A stretch of DNA of 64,000 bases from Gemmatimonadota bacterium (lineage in GTDB: Bacteria > Gemmatimonadota > Gemmatimonadetes > Gemmatimonadales > Gemmatimonadaceae), in the NCBI GenBank assembly GCA_016714015.1, contig JADJNZ010000008.1, positions 1 to 64,000 on the forward strand. The letters run 5' to 3'. Positions 42,844 to 51,586 of this stretch are shown piece after piece. Position numbers and translations under genes: made by a program. The notes below the pieces were generated by a model. That model made no database searches. It was not told the origin of the DNA and saw only the letters and a list, made by a program, of their open reading frames with translations. Position 1 is the first letter of the stretch. Every line of letters begins with the position of its first letter.

Positions 42844-44904
42844 ATGACCGACGTCAACGGGCTCTTCCTCGCTGTCCTCGTCGCCGCGCTCGGACTCTTC
42901 AGTTTCAACGTCCAGCGCCTCATCGGCTACCTCCGCCTCGGCCGACTCGACGACACCCGCTGGAACGACGTGCCGCGTCGCGTGGGGAACTTCCTCCGCA
43001 TCGGCATCTTCCAGGAGAAGATCTTCCGCGACTCCGTCGCCGGCCCCATGCACGCCCTCATCTTCTGGGGGTTCATGATCCTCGGGGCCAGCACGACCGA
43101 GATGCTCATCGGCGGCGTCTTCCCCGGCTTCGGGTACGACCGCTTCCTGCCCGAACCGGTCTTCCGGCTCTACGTCCTGAGCCAGGAGGGCTTCGCCGCG
43201 ATCGTCCTCGCGATGATCGCCTTCGCGCTCTGGCGCCGGCTCACCAAGCAGGTGAAGCGCCTCGAGGGCGCCGAGACCCACCCGAACGATCCGCTCCTGA
43301 TCCTCTCGTGGATCGCGGCGCTCATGCTGACGATGTTCCTCAGCGAGGCCTTCCACTTCGTCGCCTCCCCGGACGAGCTCGCCTCCGCGTACCCGGTGAG
43401 CTATCCGCTCGCACGCGCGCTCGTGATGGTCGGCCTCGGGCCGGACATGCCCGCCCCGCTGCTGTTGCACGAGTTCTTCTGGTGGGCCCACGCGGCGCTC
43501 GTGCTCGGATTCCTCAACTACCTGCCGTTCTCCAAGCACCTGCACGTCGTCGCATCGCTCCCCAACACCTACCTCTCCAACACCAGCGGTCCGGGAGCGG
43601 TCGGCGCGATGCGCGCCATGGACTTCGAGGGGGCCGAGGCCGAGCAGTTCGGCGCGAGCGACATCGAGCATCTCAGCTGGAAGTCACTGCTCGACGGCTT
43701 CGCCTGCACCGAGTGCGGCCGCTGCACGAGCGTCTGTCCCGCCAACACCACGGGCAAGATGCTGAGCCCGCGCAAGATCATGATCAACGTCCGCGAGCGC
43801 CTCGAGGAGAAGGCGCCGTGGATGATCACCGGAGCGGACGGCGAGGCGACGCTCTCGCCCGACGCCCCTGCCGGGATCGCCGAGAAGCACCTGCTCGGCT
43901 CCTACATCACCGACGAGGAGCTCTGGGCCTGCACCTCCTGCCGCGCGTGCGTGTACGAGTGCCCCGTCTCGATCGACCAGCTCTCCGTCATCAACGAGCT
44001 GCGCCGCAACCTCGTCCTCGCCGAGTCGCGCTTCCCCGAGGAGATGATGCCGGCCTTCGAGTCCATGGAAGCGAGCGGTTCGCCGTGGGCGTTCGACCCG
44101 GGCGACCGCGGCAAGTGGGCCGACGGGATGGATATCCCGACCATGGCCGAGATGGTCGAGCGCGGCGAGAAGCCCGAGGTGCTCTACTGGGTGGGGTGCA
44201 TGGGGTCCTTCGACGACCGCGCGAAGAAGACCACCGTGGCCTTCGCGCGCATCCTCCAGGCCGCCGGCGTCCACTTCGCCATCCTCGGACAGGAGGAGAA
44301 GTGCAATGGCGATCCCGCGCGCCGCATGGGGAACGAGTACCTCTACCAGATGCTCGCCAAGGACAACGTCGAGACGCTCGAGCGCTACGGCGTCCGGACC
44401 GTCGTCACGGCCTGCCCGCATTGCTTCCATCAGCTTGGCAACGAGTATCCGCAGTTCGGTGGCCACTACGAGGTCATCCACCACTCGACCTACATCGAGC
44501 AGCTGATGGCCGAGGACCGCGTGCCGCTCCGCCAGGACCTCCACGGACCGGTGAGCACCTTCACCTATCACGACTCCTGCTATCTCGGCCGCTACAACCA
44601 GGTGTATGACGCCCCGCGCGAGACGCTCAAGCGCGCGCTGCCCGTCATGAACCTCGTCGAGATGCCGCGCAACCAGGACAAGGGGCTCTGCTGCGGCGCC
44701 GGCGGCGGTCGCATGTGGATGGAGGAGAAGGTCGGGAAGCGCATCAACGTCGAGCGCGCCGAGGAGGCACTCGCGACCAAGGCCGACTCGATCGCGGTCG
44801 CGTGCCCCTTCTGCATGACGATGATGGCCGACGGCGTGAAGGCGCAGGGCAGCGAGGTCCCGGTGTACGACATCGCCGAGGTCGTCGCGCAGCAGCTGCG
44901 CTGA
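42844..44904 (+). CDS. Membrane-bound FeS oxidoreductase, probable EtfAB:quinone oxidoreductase (EMO/HdrD type)
   Basis: 686 residues. About six N-terminal membrane helices (1-260) resemble the heme-b nitrate reductase gamma fold. Two 4Fe-4S motifs follow, CTECGRC (Cys288, 291, 294, plus Cys298) and CTSCRACVYEC (363, 366, 369, 373), then two CCG/DUF224 domains (ACPHCFHQL; YHDSC, GLCCGAGGG and CPFCMTMM). This architecture is that of the EtfAB:(methyl)menaquinone oxidoreductases described for syntrophic fatty-acid oxidisers, related to HdrD and GlpC. It would pass electrons from reduced EtfAB to menaquinone. Context with etfBA and gcdH supports this. Other quinone-linked donors, such as lactate or glycolate, cannot be excluded. 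Confidence 0.85.
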   Translation: MTDVNGLFLAVLVAALGLFSFNVQRLIGYLRLGRLDDTRWNDVPRRVGNFLRIGIFQEKIFRDSVAGPMHALIFWGFMILGASTTEMLIGGVFPGFGYDRFLPEPVFRLYVLSQEGFAAIVLAMIAFALWRRLTKQVKRLEGAETHPNDPLLILSWIAALMLTMFLSEAFHFVASPDELASAYPVSYPLARALVMVGLGPDMPAPLLLHEFFWWAHAALVLGFLNYLPFSKHLHVVASLPNTYLSNTSGPGAVGAMRAMDFEGAEAEQFGASDIEHLSWKSLLDGFACTECGRCTSVCPANTTGKMLSPRKIMINVRERLEEKAPWMITGADGEATLSPDAPAGIAEKHLLGSYITDEELWACTSCRACVYECPVSIDQLSVINELRRNLVLAESRFPEEMMPAFESMEASGSPWAFDPGDRGKWADGMDIPTMAEMVERGEKPEVLYWVGCMGSFDDRAKKTTVAFARILQAAGVHFAILGQEEKCNGDPARRMGNEYLYQMLAKDNVETLERYGVRTVVTACPHCFHQLGNEYPQFGGHYEVIHHSTYIEQLMAEDRVPLRQDLHGPVSTFTYHDSCYLGRYNQVYDAPRETLKRALPVMNLVEMPRNQDKGLCCGAGGGRMWMEEKVGKRINVERAEEALATKADSIAVACPFCMTMMADGVKAQGSEVPVYDIAEVVAQQLR

Positions 44905-44912
44905 CCGACTCG

Positions 44913-45401
44913 ATGGCGAAGCCGCCGCGCCTGCTCCCGGACGGGTCGCCGGATCATCCCGACCTGCCGTACAAGCCCCCGCTGGCGTACCTCGCGGCGA
45001 TGCTCGCCGGCATCATGCTGCATCGCGCGTGGCCGACGCACGCGCGACCCGCCGGATGGTATCCGGTCGGCGTCACGCTGGTCGCCATCGGCGCGGCGCT
45101 GCTCGTCTGGGCCAAGGTCGTCTTCGACCGACAACGCACGCCGCTCGAGCCGTGGAAGGCCACCAAGGCGATCGTCGACGAGGGGCCGTTCGCCCGGTCG
45201 CGCAATCCGGTCTACATCGGCTTCGCGATCATCCAGGTCGGGCTCGGCGTGTGGACCGACAAGCTCGCCGTCGTGCTGCTCGTCGTCGTGCCGGTGCTGA
45301 TGACTGCGGCGCTCGTCGTGCCGCGCGAGGAGGCCTACCTGCGGCGCAAGTTCGGCGCGGTGTACGAGGACTACTGCTCGCGCGTGCGCCGCTGGTTCTG
45401 A
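44913..45401 (+). CDS. Isoprenylcysteine carboxyl methyltransferase-family membrane protein
   Basis: 162 residues from ATG 44913, eight nt after the FeS oxidoreductase stop. Four hydrophobic segments and the ICMT/PEMT signature GPFARSRNPVYIG (about 91-103) with a conserved late EEAYLRRKFG...Y motif that binds S-adenosylmethionine in this family. Bacterial members methylate unknown, probably lipid-like, substrates. Ends 31 nt inside the convergent small-protein gene. Confidence 0.8.
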   Translation: MAKPPRLLPDGSPDHPDLPYKPPLAYLAAMLAGIMLHRAWPTHARPAGWYPVGVTLVAIGAALLVWAKVVFDRQRTPLEPWKATKAIVDEGPFARSRNPVYIGFAIIQVGLGVWTDKLAVVLLVVVPVLMTAALVVPREEAYLRRKFGAVYEDYCSRVRRWF

Positions 45402-45658
45402 CCCGCCTGCATCGCGAGCGCCGCCGCCGCGAGCATCTGCTGTTCCTTCGGCGACATCGCGAACAGCTGCTCCGCCGTCGCCAGCCCGCGTGAGGTGATC
45501 GCGGCCACTTCCTCCGGCGACAACCTCGGCCCCGCCTGCTTCCGGTCCTTGAGCTGCTCCCGCAGGTCGGCGCCGGCACGGTGGATCAGCCAGGCGGCGA
45601 TCCCGACGATCACCAGCAACGCGATGATCTGCAGCGGGGAGAAGGCGGAGCTAGGCAT
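45371..45658 (-). CDS. Small single-helix membrane protein
   Basis: 95 residues from ATG 45658, which overlaps the methyltransferase stop by 8 nt. One N-terminal membrane helix (IIALLVIVGIAAWLIH) and a charged cytoplasmic tail with a short amphipathic segment (SPEEVAAITSRG) and a Met/Ala-rich end. Not recognised. Last gene of the minus-strand Moco/envelope operon, and it overlaps the convergent ICMT-like gene. Confidence 0.65.
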   Translation of the reverse strand: MPSSAFSPLQIIALLVIVGIAAWLIHRAGADLREQLKDRKQAGPRLSPEEVAAITSRGLATAEQLFAMSPKEQQMLAAAALAMQAGQNQRRTREQ

Positions 45659-46349
45659 GGCGCAGTTCGTACACGGTGATCGAGTGCACGGCGGAGCCCT
45701 CCGGGGCGGCGGGAACGGTCGGCCGGGTCTCATGATGGACGATCCGCGGCACCAGATGTCGCGCCTTGGCCTCCACCAGGAAGTCCCCCAGCGCCACGCG
45801 ACCCTGATCGGAGACGAGCGCGCGCCCGCCGGGTGCGAGGGTCCGGCGGATCGCCTCGGCCACCAACGGGGCGTACGGCCGCTCGTAGAGCACATCCGCC
45901 GCGAGGACCAGGTCGAATGTCCCGAGGTCGTCGGGGAACGACCGCCAGTCGACCATGCGGACCGCCGGCTCCCGGCCGGTGACCGTCAGCGCATTGCGGG
46001 CCGTGAGCAGTGTCGCATCGACGTAGTAGTCCGTCGCGAGGACGTCGTAGCCCGCGCGCGTCGCCGCGGTCGTCACGAGCCCGAGCCCGCAGCCGAGCTC
46101 GATCGCGCGCGGGCGCGATCCGTCGGCGTGCGGCGCGGTCGGATGCGTCTCGAGCCAGGTCGAGAGCACGATCGCGGCCGGCCAGAGGTCGGCCCAGTAG
46201 GGCAGTCGGTCGTCCTCGGCGAAGTCGGCCTCGCTGATGAGGTCGTCGGCGCTCCTTGGCTTCTCGAGGGTCACCATCCCCATCGGGAGCGCGACCTCCT
46301 GCGGCACCAGCATGAAGCGCCGGTCAAGCGTGGCGAGTTCCGGGCGCAT
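45651..46349 (-). CDS. Class I SAM methyltransferase (methyltransferase-16/NNMT-like)
   Basis: 232 residues from ATG 46349; upstream starts would run into moeA. SAM-binding motif IELGCGLGLVTTAATRAG, acidic loop TDYY, and post-motif DLVLAADVLYERPYAPLV, the pattern of METTL21/lysine-methyltransferase-like Methyltransf_16 enzymes. Substrate unknown, possibly a protein lysine. It lies 31 nt after moeA. Confidence 0.82.
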   Translation of the reverse strand: MRPELATLDRRFMLVPQEVALPMGMVTLEKPRSADDLISEADFAEDDRLPYWADLWPAAIVLSTWLETHPTAPHADGSRPRAIELGCGLGLVTTAATRAGYDVLATDYYVDATLLTARNALTVTGREPAVRMVDWRSFPDDLGTFDLVLAADVLYERPYAPLVAEAIRRTLAPGGRALVSDQGRVALGDFLVEAKARHLVPRIVHHETRPTVPAAPEGSAVHSITVYELRHA

Positions 46350-46380
46350 CAATGTCGCCCAGCGGAGGCGAGAGGCGCGC

Positions 46381-47637
46381 TCACAGCGCGAACCCCTCGG
46401 CCGTCCCGGCATCCTCGGTGAGGAGCAGGGCGGAGAGCGTCTCCCCGGCGGGAACGGTCGATCGGTCCTCCGGGACCACCAGCAGTGCGTTCGCGAGCGA
46501 CATCGAGGTGAGGATCCCCGAGCCTTGCGGCCCCGTGAGGCGTGCCGTCAGCACGCCGTCGACGCGCGGCGTGACGATGGCGCGCAGGAAGTGCGTGAGC
46601 TTCGCGCCGATGCTCACCGGCTCGTCCAGCCGGACGGCGATGGGGCGACGGTGCAGCCGCGTGTGCCCGAGCATCCGGCGCATCGCGGGACGGACGAACA
46701 GCTCGAACGTGACCATCGCCGAGACGGGATTCCCCGGGAGGCCGATCCACGGGATGCCGCGCACGGCGCCGAACCCGAGCGGCGCACCGGGCCGCATGCG
46801 CACCTTCCAGAAATCCATCACCGTGCCGAGCGACTCGAGGGCGGTGCGCGTGTGGTCGAACTCGCCCACGCTCACGCCCGCCGACGTCACGATCAGGTCC
46901 GGCCGCAGCTCGATCGCGCGCTCGAGCAATGCGCGCATCGCGTCGAACGTGTCCGCCGAGTGGCCGAGACCGATCGGTTCGCCGCCGGCGCTGCGCACGA
47001 GCGCGTCGAGCGTGTACGAGTTCGAACTGACGATCTTCCGGCCGGCGCGCACCTCGTCGAAACGATCGAGGTCGACGAGTTCATCGCCCGAGCCGAGGAT
47101 GGCCACCCGTGGCCGGCGATGCACGCGGGCCGACGCTTGTCCGACGGAAGCGAGGATGCCCACCTGGGCCGCGCCGACGGGGATGCCGCGCGGGAGCGCC
47201 ACCGTCCCCTCGTGCAGGTCCTCGCCGCGGAGCCGGATGTTCTTGTGCGCGTCACGGTCCTTGAGGATGCGGACGCGCGCGAGGCCCGCGTCGGTGTCCT
47301 CGACTCGGATCACGGTGTCGGCGCCCTCCGGGAGCGGCGCGCCGGTCATGATCCGCGTTGCTTGGCCGGGCCCGAGCGGGACGGTCGCGAATGCGCCCGC
47401 GGCGATCGTCTCGAGCACCGGCAACTCGACCGGGGCCGCGTCGCTCGCCCCGAGGACGTCCGCCCCGCGAACGGCGTAGCCGTCCATCGCCGAGTTGGTC
47501 CAGTGCGGGAGCGTGATCGGCGAGATCACGTCGTGCGCCAGCACGCGCCCGAGCGCGTCGCGCAGCGGCACCGACTCCTCCTCGAGCGGTCGCACCCCCG
47601 CGACGATCCGGGCGACCGCCTCGGCGACCGAGAGCAT
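46381..47637 (-). CDS. moeA: Molybdopterin molybdenumtransferase
   Basis: 418 residues. The N-terminal linker has LPHWTNSAMDGYAVRG; the central MoCF-binding domain shows GDELVD, SNSYTLDALVRSAGGE, LIVTSAGVSVGEFDHTR and GIPWIGLPGNPVSAMVTFELFVRPA, and the C-terminal beta domain is intact. It inserts molybdenum into adenylylated molybdopterin. Start ATG shares one base with the dacB stop (TGATG). Neighbours mobA-mobB and fdhD act later in the same cofactor route. Confidence 0.95.
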   Translation of the reverse strand: MLSVAEAVARIVAGVRPLEEESVPLRDALGRVLAHDVISPITLPHWTNSAMDGYAVRGADVLGASDAAPVELPVLETIAAGAFATVPLGPGQATRIMTGAPLPEGADTVIRVEDTDAGLARVRILKDRDAHKNIRLRGEDLHEGTVALPRGIPVGAAQVGILASVGQASARVHRRPRVAILGSGDELVDLDRFDEVRAGRKIVSSNSYTLDALVRSAGGEPIGLGHSADTFDAMRALLERAIELRPDLIVTSAGVSVGEFDHTRTALESLGTVMDFWKVRMRPGAPLGFGAVRGIPWIGLPGNPVSAMVTFELFVRPAMRRMLGHTRLHRRPIAVRLDEPVSIGAKLTHFLRAIVTPRVDGVLTARLTGPQGSGILTSMSLANALLVVPEDRSTVPAGETLSALLLTEDAGTAEGFAL

Positions 47638-49262
47638 CAGGGCGCCCCGAGCGTCGCGCCCGCCAGGAACGCGGCGAGGGTGTCCTGCACGCGCTCGACT
47701 TCCCGGTTCGGGACCACATGGTTGTTCGCGAGCATCGAGAAGAGCAGCAGGCGGCCGTCGGCGGTCGTCACATAGCCGGAGAGGGCGCGCGCCTTGTCGA
47801 GCGTCCCCGTCTTGGCGTGCACGTTGCCTTGGGCCGGCGTGCCGCGCATCCGGTTGCGAATCGTGCCGTCCACACCGGCGACCGGCAGTGCATCATAGAA
47901 GGTCCGGAACTCGGCGTGCCGCCGCATCGCGTCGAGCACGCGCACGATCGTCTCCGGGGAGAGGTAGTCGTGGCGCGAGAGTCCGCTGCCGTCGCGCACG
48001 GCGAATCCGGCGCTGTCGGCGCCCCAGGCGACGAGCTGCCGCTCGACGACTCGACGGGCGCTGTCGGCGGTGCCCACGCCGGTGCGCGCACGGCCAAGCG
48101 TCTTGAAGAGGATCTCGCCCAACTGGTTCTGCGACGGCTTCTCGAATCGCGGGAGGATCTCGCGCAGGGGCGGCGAGGTGCGCGTCGCGAGCGGCATGAG
48201 GCCGGCCGTGTCCGCGATCGCGTTCGCTTCCACTCCGCCGCGGACCGTGATGCCGCGCGCCGCGAGTGCCTCGCCGAACGCGTCGAGCCATGCCGCGGAC
48301 GAGTGGCGCAGCGCGACGGCCACCGTCACGCTGTCGCCCGGCCGCATCTCGCCACGCAGGTCGAGCTGCGGGCGCCCATCACGCACGACCCCGTACCACT
48401 CCACACGCGAGCGCTGCATGCAGCAGCCCTCTGCGGTGGAGACCTCCACTCGGCCGATCCGCGGCACCGTGCCCGCGGGCGACGTGCGCACGGTGACCGC
48501 GCTCCCGGGTGTCCGCCCGGCCACGATCGTGACGCGCGCGAACCCTTCGTTGAAGAACAGCTCGTCCACCGGCGCCGAGTAGTCGTAGTCGAGGTCGTCC
48601 CAGGCCCAGCCGTACCCGAGTGTCGAGTCGGGGAAGGCGTCGCCACCTCGGATGAGACGGCCCGTGACCTCGGTGATGCCGCGCGCCGCGAGCGAGTCGG
48701 CGAGCGCGCGCATCGGCGCCATCGCGTCGCCGCCGGCGAGCGAATCGCTCACGCTGGGATCGCCCGAGCCGATCACGGCGAGGTCGCCCGTGAGGATGCC
48801 GTGGATCGGCGTCGAGGCGCCGAGCACGCGCGTCTCGAAGCGGAAGTCGCCACCGAGGAGCGCGAGCGCGGTCGCGCCGGTGATGAGCTTCTGGTTCGAG
48901 GCCGGCATGAAGAGTTTGCCCGCGTTCCGCGAGTACAGCGTGTCGCCGGAGGCCGCGTCGACGACGAGCACGCCCCAGTGCGCGGACCGGAACATCGGAT
49001 CGCCGAGGAGCGAATCGGCCAGCTGCGCGAGGGCGCGGCGCGCCGTCGCCGAGGTACGCGACCCGTTCGGTTCGGCGCGCAAGGACTCCGAGGGGGCGGG
49101 GACGCGACGCAGGCCGGGCGTGATGGCTCCCGCCGCGGTCGCGGTCCCCGACCCTCCGGCCGCCGTGGCGCAGGCGGTGATGACCCAGAGGGTCCCGGCG
49201 ACGATGCCGGTTCGCCACCGGCGGTTGAACGTTCGGCGGATCGGTGCGGGGATGGCGGTCAT
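47637..49262 (-). CDS. dacB: D-alanyl-D-alanine carboxypeptidase/endopeptidase, PBP4 type (S13)
   Basis: 541 residues from ATG 49262, which overlaps the mobA-mobB stop by 4 nt. The N-terminus is a signal ending in ITAC (Cys31), so lipidation is likely. Penicillin-binding motifs: SNQK at Ser122-Lys125, SQN at 377-379 and KTG at 484-486. The long insertion after SxxK (about 140-310) is normal for S13 enzymes. It trims or cuts peptidoglycan cross-links in the periplasm. Its place inside a molybdenum-cofactor operon is odd. Confidence 0.93.
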   Translation of the reverse strand: MTAIPAPIRRTFNRRWRTGIVAGTLWVITACATAAGGSGTATAAGAITPGLRRVPAPSESLRAEPNGSRTSATARRALAQLADSLLGDPMFRSAHWGVLVVDAASGDTLYSRNAGKLFMPASNQKLITGATALALLGGDFRFETRVLGASTPIHGILTGDLAVIGSGDPSVSDSLAGGDAMAPMRALADSLAARGITEVTGRLIRGGDAFPDSTLGYGWAWDDLDYDYSAPVDELFFNEGFARVTIVAGRTPGSAVTVRTSPAGTVPRIGRVEVSTAEGCCMQRSRVEWYGVVRDGRPQLDLRGEMRPGDSVTVAVALRHSSAAWLDAFGEALAARGITVRGGVEANAIADTAGLMPLATRTSPPLREILPRFEKPSQNQLGEILFKTLGRARTGVGTADSARRVVERQLVAWGADSAGFAVRDGSGLSRHDYLSPETIVRVLDAMRRHAEFRTFYDALPVAGVDGTIRNRMRGTPAQGNVHAKTGTLDKARALSGYVTTADGRLLLFSMLANNHVVPNREVERVQDTLAAFLAGATLGAP

Positions 49263-50422
49263 CGAAGGGCAGGGGAGAGATACTCGCGCTCGACCCAGTC
49301 GGCGAGCGCGTCGAGCCAATCATCGGTGTCGAGGGCGAACCGCGCACCGTCGAACCCGGGCATCATCACGTCCGACACCAGCGCACGCCAACTGCCCGCG
49401 TTCGGCGGCCCGTCGGCGAGGAGCGACGTCGTGTGCTCCGACGCGCGATGGATCTCCACCTTGGGCAGCGCACTCGTCTTGAAGCCCTCGCAGAGCACGA
49501 GGTCCGCCTCGCCAAGGTAGCGCGCGGCGAGCGTCTCCGGCGCCAGCTCGCGATCCCATCGCATCACGAGCGCGAACTTGTCGGGCGACGCCATCGCGAC
49601 GCGCTCGGCGTTCCCCTCATGATAGTGCCGGTAGGTGTCGGTCCCGGCCGGATCGAGGTTGAACGTGTGCGATCCGTGCTTGAGCGTCATGATCCGATGC
49701 CCTCGACGCGACAACTCCGCGGAGAGCCGGACCGTGAGAGTGGTCTTTCCCGCATGCTTCTTGCCGACGATCGCCAGTAGCGGCGGTGGCGCGCTCGGGG
49801 ACCACCGCGCCAGGTCCTCAGGAGTATTCACGTTCGCGAAGAGCATCGCCGGGTCACCGTAGCGCTGCACGTCCTCCAGCGGCATCCGGACCGCCCGCAC
49901 CGCGTCGTGGAACGCGATCACGCGTCGGTCACCGGCCTCCAGTGCGGCGGTCACCGGCGGCAGGCAGGCCGCGGCATACCAGGCGCAGAGCGGCTCCACG
50001 CCGCGGCGCGAGCCGTCGCTCGCGGGGACCACGAGGTCCGCGTCCCCGCGCTCCCCGCGATGCCGGAGCGCTTCCAGCAGCACCGAGGGCACGAACGGCA
50101 TGTCCCACGCGACGAGCAGGATGTCGTCCCCGGCGTGCGCGAGCGCGGCGTGCAGGCCGCCGAGCGCGCCTTCGCCGGGTCGCACGTCAGACCGCACACG
50201 TACGCCCGGCAGCCACGATCCCGCGTCGGCGTCGTTCGCGATGAGCAGGAGGTCGTCGGTCACCGGACGCAGGGCGGCGGCCACCCGGTCGATGATCCGA
50301 CTCCCGCCCACCCGCTCGAGACCCTTCGGGCGCCCGCCGTAGCGGGTCGCCCCGCCACCAGCGAGGATCACGCCCACGCACCGGCGTCGCGGCGCGTTCA
50401 TGCGCGGCGCGCTCATGCGCAC
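49259..50422 (-). CDS. mobAB: MobA-MobB fusion protein (molybdenum cofactor guanylylation)
   Basis: 387 residues from GTG 50422 (ATG 50416 or 50401 are alternatives). The MobA nucleotidyltransferase (about 15-205) has LAGGGATRYGGRPKGL and metal Asp107 in WDMPF; it joins GMP to molybdopterin. The MobB GTP-binding domain (about 213-387) starts with P-loop GKKHAGKTT (220-228) and holds TLKHG and EGFK. Fusion of the two is known in several phyla. Supplies bis-MGD cofactor to DMSO-reductase-type enzymes, none of which lie in this window. Four nt beyond fdhD. Confidence 0.94.
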   Translation of the reverse strand: MRMSAPRMNAPRRRCVGVILAGGGATRYGGRPKGLERVGGSRIIDRVAAALRPVTDDLLLIANDADAGSWLPGVRVRSDVRPGEGALGGLHAALAHAGDDILLVAWDMPFVPSVLLEALRHRGERGDADLVVPASDGSRRGVEPLCAWYAAACLPPVTAALEAGDRRVIAFHDAVRAVRMPLEDVQRYGDPAMLFANVNTPEDLARWSPSAPPPLLAIVGKKHAGKTTLTVRLSAELSRRGHRIMTLKHGSHTFNLDPAGTDTYRHYHEGNAERVAMASPDKFALVMRWDRELAPETLAARYLGEADLVLCEGFKTSALPKVEIHRASEHTTSLLADGPPNAGSWRALVSDVMMPGFDGARFALDTDDWLDALADWVEREYLSPALR

Positions 50423-50426
50423 ACCC

Positions 50427-51158
50427 TCATGCCGTCCAGACCTGCGGCTGCCCCGAGACCGCGCGCCCCACCAGCACCATCCCCGCGGCCTGCGCGATCT
50501 CCACGGCGATGGTGCTGGGCACGCTCGGCGTCGCCACCACCGCGATGCGCGCGCGCGCCGCTTTGAACGCGAGCTCGCCGGAGATGCGGCCCGTCACGAG
50601 GAGGATCAGGTCGTCCGGCCGTTCGCCCGAGAGCAGCCGCTGGCCGAGCACCTTGTCGACCGCGTTGTGCCGCCCGATGTCCTCGGCGTGCGCGAGCAGC
50701 GCTTCGCCGTCGGTGAGCGCGGCGGCGTGGATGCCGCCCGTGGTCGCGTAGCGCTCGCCGCGCGCGAACAGCTCCTTGAAGAGGAGGCGCGTGCGCGCCA
50801 GGTCGGGCACCGGCGGCCGCGTCGTGCGACGCGGAACGTTCGAGAGCGAACCGAGGATGGTCGTCACCGCGCCGCAGCCCGAGGCCAGCACGCGCCGCCG
50901 CTCCTGCCCTTCGACCGTCTCGTACCGCGCCGCTGGCACCGTGACCCAGAACCCGGGCTCCTTCGCGCAGGGGCGCATCGAGAGCAGGTCCGCCTTGGAA
51001 TCGATGTACCCTTCGCCGAAGCACCAGCCGACCACGAGCTCGGGCAACTGGTCGGGCGTGCACATCCACGTCACGGCCGGCTGGCCGTTCACCTCGAGCC
51101 AGACGGGCACCTCGTCGACCGCATCGAGGCTCGGCGCGCCGTCGGGCGGCACCGTCAT
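50427..51158 (-). CDS. fdhD: FdhD-family sulfurtransferase for formate dehydrogenase maturation
   Basis: 243 residues from ATG 51158 (ATGA overlap with queD). Family landmarks: EVNG, VGWCFGEGYI, GIHAAAL, AEDIGRHNAVDKVLG, TGRISGELAFKAARA and STIAVEIA. FdhD passes sulfur from IscS to the bis-MGD cofactor. The usual CxxC loop is here ASGCGAVTT with one cysteine only, as in a subset of the family; whether transfer chemistry differs is unknown. Implies a formate dehydrogenase or similar enzyme elsewhere in the genome. Confidence 0.92.
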   Translation of the reverse strand: MTVPPDGAPSLDAVDEVPVWLEVNGQPAVTWMCTPDQLPELVVGWCFGEGYIDSKADLLSMRPCAKEPGFWVTVPAARYETVEGQERRRVLASGCGAVTTILGSLSNVPRRTTRPPVPDLARTRLLFKELFARGERYATTGGIHAAALTDGEALLAHAEDIGRHNAVDKVLGQRLLSGERPDDLILLVTGRISGELAFKAARARIAVVATPSVPSTIAVEIAQAAGMVLVGRAVSGQPQVWTA

Positions 51159-51586
51159 GCGGGGTCCACCTCGGCCCAGAGTCCTGCCTCCTCGGCGAGC
51201 CGCACCCGCACCACACGCGTGGTCGGGCCAAGTGCGTCCTGCACCTGTTCCGCGATCCACCAGGCGACGTTCTCGGAGGTGGGGATGAGCTTCCCCTCCG
51301 CGAAGGCCGGCACGTCGAGCACGAGGTTCCGGTGGTCGAGCACCGCGTGCACGCGCTCGCGGAGCGCGCGGTCGAGCGCGGCGAGGTCGGCACAGAAGCC
51401 GGTCACGGGATCGATCGGACCGCCGACGGTCACGTCGCAGGTGTAGGTGTGCCCGTGCCAGTTCGGGTGCGCGCACGCGCCGAACACCGCCGCGTTCCGG
51501 GCGTCGTCCCACTCGGGGCGCCTGTACCGGTGCGCCGCCGAGAAGGTCACGCGCCGCGTGAGCGTGGCGACCCGCGGCGGCGTCAC
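51155..51586 (-). CDS. queD: 6-carboxy-tetrahydropterin / 6-pyruvoyl-tetrahydropterin synthase family
   Basis: 143 residues from GTG 51586, overlapping the upstream stop (GTGA). Zinc ligands His19 (SAAHRY), His44 and His46 (HGH), catalytic Cys38 in FGACAHPNWHGH, and late LDHRNL and PTSENVAWWI. QueD makes 6-carboxy-tetrahydropterin for queuosine, while close relatives make pyruvoyl-tetrahydropterin. No other queuosine genes are nearby; neighbours act on molybdopterin, so the exact product is open. A pterin product could also serve the AGMO-like enzyme, which is speculation. Confidence 0.87.
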   Translation of the reverse strand: MTPPRVATLTRRVTFSAAHRYRRPEWDDARNAAVFGACAHPNWHGHTYTCDVTVGGPIDPVTGFCADLAALDRALRERVHAVLDHRNLVLDVPAFAEGKLIPTSENVAWWIAEQVQDALGPTTRVVRVRLAEEAGLWAEVDPA

